Source of the DNA: Lojkania enalia
Lineage: Eukaryota; Ascomycota; Dothideomycetes; Pleosporales
Assembly (NCBI GenBank): GCA_010094045.1
Contig: ML986593.1
Span: 1 to 64,000 of the forward strand
Direction: 5' to 3'
DNA: 64,000 nucleotides
Both the position numbers and the translations under genes were made by a program. Position 1 is the stretch's first letter. The number at the start of each line of letters is the position of its first letter. Shown here in pieces: positions 12,071-22,311 of the stretch. The notes under the pieces are model-generated. The model had not been told where the DNA came from. It ran no database searches and was given only the letters and a program-made list of their open reading frames with translations.

Positions 12071-13925
12071 ATGCCCGTACAACAACAGTTGCCTCTCGAG
12101 TTCGGAGAATCATACGAGCGATGCAACACTTATCCACAGAATCTAATATACAAAGCGTCATACCGAGGAGTCCTCAAATCATACGAATCTCGATTTGAGA
12201 CACCAGAACCTAGACCTTTCCTAACACAAGCACTCAATGATGTTGATATTCATTTCCGTGACTGGGATAATCAGAATTCAAGTAGGCTATAAAAAATCCA
12301 TCAATACGGGACTTCTTGTTTACTAGCCAGGGTTCGTCAACTACAATTTCACGAGTGAGGACATGCTTAGAAAACATTTGGGAGAGCATGCTCATATTGT
12401 CCCGTTGACTGGCAAGCCAGTCTGGACTCTGCTGCCCAAAGTCGATCCCAAATGTCGATTCATGTATGTTACATGTCTTCATCCTTGCACGAAAGCAGCA
12501 ATTCTGAAACACCTAGATTTCTATACGCCGAACTTTCAACAAAACCACTCAAAACCACTCCGAATATTCTAAAGAGACTTTTGACGTTCCATCAGGTTAT
12601 GCCTGTCTTTATTGATTTCCTTACCGTCTTCGCACATCCCCCCCAGCAACGGGAACTAGGCTTCAGCGGATTTTTTGACCAGATTACGCTTTCAAACAAA
12701 TTCCACAGCACAAACGTTGCTATTCCGGCCCAGCAGCCTCTTTTAGCCAATACTCGGCAACCAATAGTGTCGAATTTGCATGTTCCCAGAGGCCCCGCTG
12801 CAACTAGTTTAGGCCGTAGCGGGAGACAATACCAATTGTGCTACAACCTAAAGAGGGTAGCTCGAACAAAAGGAACGGCTCGGGATGAGTACTCGGACCA
12901 AACATGGTCAGTTCAGCAAAGCGCGTTTCATCATCAGTTTGATGTTGAGGAAGGAACGACTCTCTGGATGAACGCCAAAGGAAGACTTGATGACTATCGA
13001 GAACAGGTTATGGAATTGACCGGTGACGCTACTGGTCAACCAGAAGAACTTTTTTTCAAGACACCCGAAGACTGCTTTCGTTCAAGCCTTACCGTTCATC
13101 TAATGAATTGCCATTGGGCAACACACGATTGGAGAGGATATATCAACTATCTAGAAGCAGCTATTGAAGAACAGGTCTGTTGGAGGATCATAAACCTTGC
13201 TTATAATTTATTGACTTTTGTTTTAGACTCGACACATTGTTGTAGGGCCATGGTTGAATGAAGAGTTCACACCAGCAAGTCTCCAAGCCCTGCAAAGATC
13301 TGAGGAGAAGGCAACTAATGCTATCATGATTCTTGAAGCAAACATGGAAGTTCTAACAGGGCTTAAAAAATTCTTTGAGAAGCTCACCCTGAACAAAGAC
13401 TTCGACATGAGAGATCAAAGTGCTGAAGCAATTACGGCGTTTGTGCAACAAATCAGCGATATGATACATGCTTTCGCAGGGCATAAAAGGCGTGCAACGC
13501 TACTAGTCAATATTACTGAGAACAGGAAGAACTTGGTGAGTAAAAATCATGCCAGTGGCTTCGCCTACACTCACGTCCTATAGTTGCTTCAAAGGCTGCA
13601 GAGTCAAGCAACGAAGAAGATGGAGGATTTAACGACGATGTCATATCGAGAGACAGTTGGCATGAGAATTATTACGGTCGGAACTTTCGTATTTCTACCT
13701 GCCACTTTTGTCTCTACCTTTTTTAGTACGGACATTATCAAGTATCAGAATACAGAGGACGGAAAGGGGAACTTCTCTAGCATTGCATTGGAACGATGGC
13801 TTGAGGTTACTCTTCCATTGACAGCAGCTACCCTTTTTTTTGGCTTCATTAGCTTCCTTCTGGTCGATAGACGCCGAAAAAAACGCATGGAATCCTGGCT
13901 TGATGAGAAGACGAAAGAGCCTTGA
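12071..13925 (+). CDS. CorA-like transporter domain protein
   Basis: Proposed exons are 12071-12281, 12331-12463, 12499-13174, 13227-13535 and 13584-13925, giving 556 residues. It belongs to the fungal proteins with a CorA-like (Mg2+ transporter) C-terminal domain. The N-terminal soluble part contains LLTFHQVMPVFIDFL and LGRSGRQYQLCYNL, both typical of this group. A long helical stretch leads into two membrane helices at about residues 470-490 and 515-537, followed by the basic tail DRRRKKRMESW. In true CorA channels the first helix ends in GMN; here the same place reads STFFSTD, so magnesium transport cannot be assumed. The second intron is only 35 bases, which is short even for a fungus, so the join near residue 115 is uncertain. 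The ATG at 12071 is used because the upstream in-frame codon is TTG. Confidence 0.82.
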
Positions 13926-14581
13926 CAAATACTTCACTGTGGTTTTGATTAGTAATAGTCCACATACCGTTATAGAATTGACCTCCGGGAAACTTGGTGG
14001 GTAGTGCGATTGGTTGTGCAAAAAATTCTTTATATGGAACTATTATTTGAGCAAGGCTGGATCTGCGATGGATGCACTCGTTGTCGGCAGCTCAGAGCGC
14101 TACGAAGAAGCCTTCCTACTGTCATACATCGACAAACACCATACAGGCCCGCTTTGAATACCGTATAGAAAGAAAAAAAATAGCGCCCCAACTTGCATAT
14201 GATTATTTGATTTTTGCACTGGTGCCTAGAAAGAAGCCTGTCAGCTTTTTCTGCAAGGTATCTCCCATGGCGCTGTAAATGGTCCCAAAAGCAGTTCGGT
14301 GGCGCACGAGCTGAGAGCGGTCCGCCACAACGTACCACTCAAGTGACGTGGAAGAGCGCAGCCCTGTTCACATAGGGATCTTCTTCGAAAGAAACAGTCT
14401 GCTCTTGTCTCTCTCCTTATTCTTCCCATTGCACCGTTGTATCGTACCTCTCTTTGCGCAACAGGTCCTTGGACTCAACGGATTTGCGCATCTGTCCCTC
14501 GAGGATATAGCTACCACGGTCCCGCCTCTTCTCGTCCCCTCATCTCGTACCTCCCGGGCTGAGTGAAACCCAGCCTCCTCC
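13926..14581. other. Intergenic region upstream of the kinase-vWA gene
   Basis: About 650 bases with no recognisable coding content. The last 200 bases are rich in C and T (CTCTTGTCTCTCTCC and similar), as is common in fungal core promoters and 5' leaders, and probably belong to the downstream kinase gene. Confidence 0.5.
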
Positions 14582-17500
14582 ATGTGTGCAGCGATGGCTA
14601 CGCACAATAACTACGCCCTCCACCAGTTTTGCACCAAGTTGAAGGAGTTCACCGTTCACCCTACTTGCGATGGGTCGTCATATATTCGAACGAGTCGGTT
14701 AATAGAATGGATGACGGCGCATGTGCCCGGCCAGCGAGGCACAAACACTGAGCATCTTCTTCAGAGAGCGTACGAGTCGCACTGGCCATTGCCTATCACA
14801 CACTCAAAGATATGTAGCAGTGGGGTCGACCGCTGCATTTTGGTCTTTTGCATCCTCCTCGAGATAGGTTTGGGGCACATGATTCACGAGATGCAGAAGA
14901 AAGACATAGTTGACCATTATCTTCCCATGTCCCTCGGTGATTTGAAGGGGAAATTTCAAAGCATCTCTACTCTCGACCGAACTACCGCAATTAAATACGC
15001 CGAATACTTCGATCAAGCACAGTGGAAGTTCCGCCCGTTAACATTTCGATGGGATATGGACAAAGAATGCCCGGAACAGCGCATACTCCCCATCTGCAGA
15101 AAACAGGAGATCGGACGTGGTGGACAGGCGCGCGTCTTTTCTATTGCCGTTCAGGCCGACTATGTTACCCCAGAGCTGCGCGACTATCTATCACAGGACG
15201 AGCATACCAGATTTTTGGATGAAGTTTATGGCGATGTATGTTGCAGAATGTCCTGTTTTGTACTTTCCCGTGCTGATTGAGATAAGTGTTTCCAGTTCGC
15301 CCTGAAAACCTTCGAGGAGGGCAATATCGCCTATTTTAATGACGAGAAACGCGCATTCGATGCCTTAAGATCCAACAAGGGCATGATCCGATACCTGGGC
15401 AGTTTCGGGCACAAGGAAACGCGAAGGGTGGAAAGGAATACGGGAGGATTTGGTCAGAAAACCACCATAACTAAACACATTCTCCTTGAATATGGCAGGT
15501 TTGATCTAATGAAGATCTTTATGTACCGCTTACCGCCAGTTATTTCTTCGGAGATTAGAAACTTCTGGGTCGCTTTGATCGAGATCGTGGATGCTCTTAA
15601 GGGAATACATAAGATTAAGACGAAGAACGGTGACTATAATGGGTACGTTTTAGTCTTGTCCTAGAAGACTTGCTTTGATCCACGGCCATTAATGTACTAA
15701 TCCGCTGGAGGTGGCATAATGACATCAAGCCTGGCAACATCATTGCTGTCAACGGTAGTTATAAGCTCGCAGACCCGGGCTTTGCGAAGTTTCAAAAACG
15801 GCTGGAAACGGACAAGGATCCGTTCCCAACAATTGTTGCCGGTGGGGGAACAAGAACATACTGTAAGTCTTATCTAAACTAGATGATAGATAACTAATAA
15901 CGCTCAGCTGCCCCCGAATGTTACGCTCGCGTCCGAAACTCACAAGTCGAAGTTACCCAAAGCGTTGACATCTGGTCGGTTGGTTGCGTGCTTTCCATGG
16001 CCGCTACATGGGTTGTTCTAGGGTTTCAGGGCATATATCAGTTTCGGATAATCCGACAGAGAGCTATTGAAGAGCTCAATCGGACCTCACCCATGGACGG
16101 CTCTCAACATGCCATGGATCCAGGGGATTTCTTCCATAACGGAACACATATTCTTTCCGAAGTTAAGCAGTGGCATCGATACCTCCGTGCCGTTGCACGC
16201 CAAACTGATCGTACAACACAAAAAATTCTTGATTTCGTGGAAGAAAATATGCTGGTTCCGGCGAAAGCACGGTTGTCTGCGGAGAAGCTCTATGACGGTT
16301 TGCATGACTTATTGAAAAATAACGAAGAAGAAGAAGAAGCTATTCCCATAGAGTTACAACATGTGCTAGGCCTACTCCTCGATATCGATGAAGATGCTCC
16401 GTCGACACCGCAGGATGTTCTCGCGCAAGTCTACTCTGCCGAACCTACGGCAATGCATAAATCACGGCCTCGAGCCAAGATTGACAACTTAGATGTTCCT
16501 CAGCTCTTAAAAACTGCATCACGATTCGAATCCTTGTCGAAAATGTCTGGAAGCAGGTCGCCCAAGCTCGACCTAGCTTCGCCCTCGCAGCTCAAAGATG
16601 GGAATGACCATTTCTACAAAGGGAACGTTTCGCAACCACGACAGTCCCAGAGAAACCCAGCAAGTGACCCAAGGGCCAGCATAATCTCAATGCAATTACC
16701 CAATAGCCGAAGCGCAACGTTTTATTCACAAAGGGTACAGGATCCGACGAGTCCCCCACCGCAGAATGTGATTCAAGCTCGAGAGGAGTTTCGCGACAGT
16801 GCCTGGTATAAAAAACCAACTGACGAGGTCCTCAAAGCCCATTTTGACAATAGAGATATTGTATGCATCACTCCCCATTCATTTTACTTTGTTTGACTTA
16901 TGGATTCATAGATCTTTCTCATTGATAATGCTTCAAGTATGGAACCCTACTGGGACGAAGCGACATACTTGCTCGAGACTCTTGTCATGAAAGCTAAACC
17001 CTTCGATAAAAATGGAATGGATCTGCGATTCACATTATCACCCAAGTCTTTGGATAACGAGAAGAGCGAAAGTGCATTTAGAAAGAAGATGCGAGAAACG
17101 CGGCCAACAAAAGTCCAAATGACCACGGACATGACAATAGCAATCGAGAGAATCTTCCATAGTTACTTTCAGGAAATTGACAACCTAAAGAAGAGTAAGA
17201 AGCCGAAGGAGGACCTAACGCTCATCATTTTGACAGATGGGATTTGGGCAGCCGAGAGCTCTGACGATGTTTACAACTATATTCAGAAACTTCTCAAGGA
17301 ACTCGAAAAAAGAGACATCCTTGGATACAAGAAGAGGCCGGTTAGCATTGAATTCGTCCAGTTTGGGGATAATGACGATGCTACCGAACGGCTACGTGCG
17401 TTAGACGACGACATGGAGTTCAGAGGTTACAAGTACGAGGATTTCACTGAACATTTTGTAATGTACTACTAACTTCGCCAATTAGAGATATTATCGACCA

Positions 17501-17780
17501 TGAAATGTTTTCCATCAATGGTGACGTCCGAAAAATGTTATTGGGTAGCTTCGTCCCAATGATGGACAAGCTCGACAACCACGAACTCTCCCCTAGCCGT
17601 GACGGCACATCTGTATCATATGGCTCCGTCGGCAGGAACCGTTCTTCAGCGGTCATTACCGCCCTACAGAACATCCCCGAGGTGTCGCAAGATCGACTAC
17701 CTCCAAATAGCACCACCTCGTCCGTCTACCAGACTCCTTCAGATGGAGAAAGGCCTTTTTACGCAAATCTCCCTCGATGA
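14582..17780 (+). CDS. Protein kinase fused to a von Willebrand factor A domain
   Basis: Proposed exons are 14582-15235, 15296-15642, 15711-15862, 15908-16860, 16912-17432 and 17486-17780, giving 973 residues; all phases agree. Residues 1-170 form a helical N-terminal region I cannot name. The kinase domain has a glycine loop (IGRGGQARVF, from about 177), the ATP lysine in FALK (Lys222), the catalytic loop HNDIKPGN (Asp338, Lys340, Asn343), a metal motif reading DPG instead of DFG (355-357) and APE (386-388). A low-complexity Ser/Pro/Gln linker at about 560-690 leads to a vWA domain. Its MIDAS reads DNASSM at 707-712 where DxSxS is usual, with a second acidic site at TDG (Asp811) and the closing DIID at 877-880. 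Serine/threonine kinase activity is likely because all catalytic residues are present. The target is unknown. Start could also be Met5 (14594). Confidence 0.88.
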
Positions 17781-18523
17781 TAATCCCGAGCATATCTCAG
17801 CAATTCTTTGCTAATACTAAATGCCGTAGGCGCAATCAGCATCACTGGCTTGAAGCATCGCGATCTCGATTGCGGCCAGTCTCTCGGCAGGTGTACTCGT
17901 CCGACAAAATCGGGCAGGTCTTATGACACCTGGGATAATCAAGAGGAAGGAAGTAGGACCCGTTCGATATTGTCGCTTCCCTTCGACACATGCTAATTTC
18001 GGCTGACTTCTCTCCAATTGACCTACAATGTCTTATGCTGCAGACGCCAGCAAGTCCAAGTCCTGTACACTGCAGATTGAACGAATAGGACCCTGGCTTT
18101 TCCAAAGTCTTAAATGATTAGACTAAGAGAAGCTCACCGAGTCCAACGGCCAAAATGCAATTACCCTACCAAATATACCGCAGGGAGGACATCGTGCCGT
18201 GTTTCATCGGAACAAAGCTACAATGAGAGTCAGCACTAGGAAAAAAATCGAGCCGGCGATTCGTGCTCCCAAATCCTGATTGGATAACTTTAAATCTCCA
18301 GCATTTCGAAGTCATGTAATTTCTCTTGTTTATAGATGTTGGTAGCGGAGGCATTTTTTCCACGTCGTTGCCCAGTCTTCAGACAGAATTCCAGCTATAT
18401 GCTCATGTAGATAATCCTATTATACATAACCTCATGAGGAGAGTCACTTTTGGACTTGGAAAACACTCTACTTTTTGCTTAGGTAGCGGTATTCATATTT
18501 TCACGCACACACTCCAGTGCAAC
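17781..18523. other. Intergenic region between convergent genes
   Basis: About 740 bases between the 3' ends of the kinase-vWA gene and the DUF1772 gene. Only short open frames without motifs occur. It should hold both 3' untranslated regions; no further element was seen. Confidence 0.5.
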
Positions 18524-19243
18524 TTAGCCCATCCTATTCGCTCCTGACGCAAGCGCAACACCCGTGTACCCAACACCCTCCATTTTATCAATCGCCGCCC
18601 AAATCGCCAAAACCGCACCCACACCCGTAATCGCTGCTCTGACCAAATGTAGCGTACCCCATTTATCGATCAATTGGTGCACACTCTTTTCATTTGTGAT
18701 GCCTACTTTTGCAGCTTGGTCTTGTACTTCCGCCGCGGTGGCAGAGTTGGCGGCTTCATGAAGCTTCTTGTTGATAGGTGCTAGGAAAGCAAATGTGTAT
18801 GGGATGATGGAGGGGAGGATGATGGCAGCAGCAGTGTTGAGCTTGAAGGCTAGGGATGAAGAATCCTCTACACAAATTAGCGATCGAACTTCGAACACAT
18901 ATGTCCACAAACATTATATGAATTGAGACATACGATGATAGGCGACCCATGCAGTTGCCAAAGCGCTGACGACGGAAAGGGCAGGACCGATTGCAATTCC
19001 TCTATAGTATACAATTTGCCATTGTTGTGCTGCGAGACCGGCGGGCGCTTTTAGGATTGCGGGAATGAAGTTTATCGTGATGTTAGTGTTGGCGCCTGGA
19101 ATTGATGTGTATCAGCTGATATGATGCCTTTTTCCACGGATAAAGAAATGCTGACCGAATAGAAATGTGCTTGTTGTGATGCCTACCGCCTGCGCGACAA
19201 GCAGTCCAAGCGGCGGTTTCTCGCTGAGCAGTCCGGATGCCAT
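18524..19243 (-). CDS. DUF1772 (anthrone oxygenase-like) membrane protein
   Basis: Proposed exons on the minus strand are 19243-19156, 19095-18934 and 18867-18524, giving 197 residues. The family hallmark near the C terminus is clear: TNEKSVHQLIDKWGTLHLVR followed by a hydrophobic helix. The N-terminal helix LLVAQAVGITTSTFLFGAN and two further hydrophobic segments make about four membrane helices, as in DUF1772. Members include small anthrone oxidases of aromatic polyketide pathways (HypC, EncR type), but most family members have no known role. No polyketide synthase lies in this window, so a role in such a pathway is not supported here. Both introns have good branch sites (for example GCTAAT before TGTAG). 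Confidence 0.85.
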
Positions 19244-20238
19244 TTTGCTCCAAATTTAGAGGATTTAAGCAAATGGATGAAGAGAAGAGGGATAGTGATT
19301 TGTCGTGGCGTGAGAATGGGAGCTCTATTTAAGCTCAGAACTATTTACAGGATCCTTGCGGGATCAGGCGTATAAGCCTTGCGTCATGCTCGCGGATCGG
19401 GATTGCGCGTCGGCGCTAGGGAGATGCGACGCCGACTGGCGCTATCCGAGGTAGGAGTTTTATTGAAGAGATGCATGATAGAATGGTAACCTTCGTAGAG
19501 AAAGCAATATACGCGTAAAATCTAAGTATCCAAAGCCGATGAGAATAAGATCTACAATCGAAAGCAATTAGATAATATCGAATGTTATCAACCGTATGAG
19601 AACGGAAACGAACCCCTTCCGCTAAATACTAGATTATTTTTACTCATCTAAACTTAAGTATATGTGGCTAACATACATGTTAATATCTATCCTTCATAGT
19701 GATGAAAAGAGTGTATGTTTTATACGAACAATCCATCAATCAACGTTTATCGTTATGATGATAGTAGTCATCAACCTAGTCCCGATGAGGCTACCTCACT
19801 ATTCTCTTGGCAAATCTCCGGTGCGTTTAATGGTGGATGCCGTGCTGTCTAACTTCACTCGCCCATTGCGTAACATCGCTTTGACTTTCATATTTCGTAG
19901 CGCCCAAAAGTAAAGTCTTCATGGGTCCATCGTACAAGATCCTACTTTTTGGGATGATGAAGGGGCCGTAAAACACGTTAACAATCTGAAACAGGGCGCT
20001 TGAAGCTGAATCACATTCCTTACCATCGCTTCCTCTTTGTGTAGACTTCAACTTAACGTTAACTTCTGGGCTCTGGAGAAGCTTTGGGGCCTATTTATTA
20101 ATAGCATTGATTGATATCTCAGCGCAACGCTAGGACAGGAGGCAGCTCCTTACCGGCGATCCATAACTACAAGCATTCATCGACACGTAGACGCTGCCTA
20201 CGGGACGACTAGATATACCTCGCAAGAATACCGCAAGA
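19244..20238. other. Intergenic region between divergent genes
   Basis: About 1 kb between the starts of the DUF1772 gene (minus) and the DUF7053 gene (plus), so it contains both promoters. An AT-rich patch lies at about 19490-19800. No gene-like open frame was recognised. Confidence 0.5.
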
Positions 20239-20821
20239 ATGGCCTCGTGTAAGCCTCAACCTCTCACCAGTGTCCACTTATCCTAACAGTTCAGTCTTCA
20301 ACGCCACCGCGAATCTCCGCCACGTAACTGCCTTGCCCCCAGGCATATCTTTCGATTCTGCAATTACATTCCTGCAAAACCACGACCTCCTCATCAAACT
20401 CGATCCGGAACTTGCCTATTATGAGACCCTCCCTTCTAACGAGTCTATGCCGAACACCAAGCGCTACAAGGTCACCGACCATATGCACGCGCTCCCGAAG
20501 GGCCTGTGGGACACAACGGTGACGTTTGAATCGCACATTACAAATATAGAGGACGGAGTAGAATGGATAATCAAGGCTCCTCTGGGCCTCGTTCAACGAA
20601 CATTTTGGAGGCTGGTAAAGCGAGAGGAACTGGAGAAGAGGAAGGAGAAGCCTACAGAGCGCGAGAATCACGAGAAGAGCGAGTGGTGTCTGGTTGAGGA
20701 AGTCGAAATTAAGGCATCGAGGTTACTTGTGGGTACAGTGAAAGGGAAGTGCGAGGAGAACTGGAGGGGCGTCCATGGAAGGTTTGTGGGACATTTGAAG
20801 GCGGTTGAGACGAAAGCATAG
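20239..20821 (+). CDS. DUF7053 domain protein, 179 aa
   Basis: The start ATG at 20239 lies in an 8-base first exon (20239-20246). A 43-base intron (donor GTGTAAG, acceptor CCTAACAG) joins it to 20290-20821, so the protein begins MASSVFNATANLRHVT. The long frame by itself has no ATG at its 5' end, which supports the tiny first exon. The body matches the fungal DUF7053 pattern: LPPGISFDSAITFLQNHDLL, then KRYKVTDHM, a beta-rich stretch, and a C-terminal helix ending VHGRFVGHLKAVE. It resembles a lipid-binding START/SRPBCC-type fold, which is inference. No catalytic residues are evident and the function is unknown. Confidence 0.78.
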
Positions 20822-22311
20822 ATGGCGGACTAGGTTTGAGGGTGATTAATATGGTGTTTTGGGCGGACATATGGGTACGACATAGAGTTTTACTTGTATG
20901 AGCATCTGCAATTATGAGCCTTTCGGTATAGAGCCTGTCTTGTGAATTCTTGAGCCTTGGTTTGCCACCACGGGCATGACTAAGCCCCACCTTCCCAATT
21001 CAAAAGTTTGGGTGAAGGCTAGCTGAGGAGACCGCCGAACCTCGCTTTGGGCTGATACGACAAGCGATTTTCGGTCGATCAATACAAATGTGATAGTGGG
21101 TACGGTCATGGCACAAGTGAGACAGCTTCCAAGGTTGTCGAGAGACGACAATGTGACCAGTTGTAGAGATAAGAGATTCCTGGCGCTGAACATCTGCATG
21201 CAGCAAACCGGTTCAGGGCAGAGAAGCCAACACTCAACTCCCACACCCTCTAGCGATCATGGAGCATGAACAAGACATCCCTAGCAATCGTCCTGCAGGG
21301 CACTTTCTGCCGGTCGCTGAAGAGTATGGCCCGCCAGCGTGGTGCCGCTAGGTAAGTAGACGGTAGACATGTGCGTGCCGTTATTCCTAGCCTTTGGCCC
21401 AAGCTGCTCTGGTCCGTCGCCATGATGCCTCGCTGGGCATCTCCATGCATCTGCAGCGCGCCTAGATTGGCGGATCAAGCTACATTCGGCAGCTGGAGCG
21501 CGAGTCCCGCCCGGCATGCTCAGCAAAAGGCAACGAGGCCTTGTTTGCCCTGCATATCGCGAGCCGCCAGCTGGACAGCCTCAGGGGGCGTCGAACCAGC
21601 GTCTGCTTCTAAGGTTCTTCAGACTCAGAGCGATGCTGGAGGGTCGTTGTTATCGCAAGGCTGGCGTCGAGGTCTTCACGAGGACGGCCTCGGCGGCGGC
21701 TGTCTCATTTCCGTCTCTGTTGAAAGGTCAAACGACCATGATTTGGGCGGGCGTGACGGCGTGGTATCCGGCTAGCACTGCGCACGTGGTCGCCCCCCGC
21801 GACAGCCTCTTATCGATTGGCGATACGACGGGCTAGCACATTAAGACTGCTATGCAGCCCCGAGCGGGTGGTGTAATGCACAGCTCACCAGACGTTCTTG
21901 CTCTCCTCTTCCATGAGCCTTCGAGTGGCCCTGCCCTCCTTCTATCCTTTCAGAGAGAGCAGTCTCGGTCCGCCGCTGTCGCGGCTTTGTTCCCGCCCTT
22001 GCAAAATCGTTGTCGAGCTGAGCTCCATCGTTCGGCCCCCTTCCGCCTCGCAGCGTGGGCCGCCTTCCCCGCTCTAGAACCGCGCGTGCTGGTCAAAACC
22101 CGCAGTTCGCCCAACCTCTCCCGCGCTACGCTTTTCCTTCACGCTCGTTTGTATCAGAGGACGACAGTGCCCTTATCCTGGGGCTGTCAATTCGACACTT
22201 CAGTCTTGGAGTTGTCATCCACCACGACGTCACGATATCGGCAGACCCCTCGTCTCCCCACTTCCAACCCAGCCAACATTCCCTCCAAATCCCCCGTTCC
22301 CACAGATCGCC
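20822..22311. other. Long GC-rich upstream region of the F-box gene
   Basis: Nearly 1.5 kb without a recognisable gene. From about 21840 it is pyrimidine-rich (CTCTCCTCTTCC, CCCCTTCCGCCTCG) and probably forms a long 5' leader for the F-box gene. It contains several short upstream ATG frames, for example at 21852. Several open frames exist because of the high GC content, but none resembles a protein. Confidence 0.5.

Noticed and set aside
20291..20671. Minus-strand open frame of 126 codons
   Set aside because: It lies opposite the DUF7053 coding exon and is explained by it.
18524..20821. Biosynthetic cluster around the DUF1772 gene
   Set aside because: The neighbours are a kinase-vWA and a DUF7053 gene; there is no polyketide synthase or other core enzyme in the window.
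21371..21836. GC-rich open frames upstream of the F-box gene
   Set aside because: High GC content makes chance frames common; composition and content do not resemble a protein.
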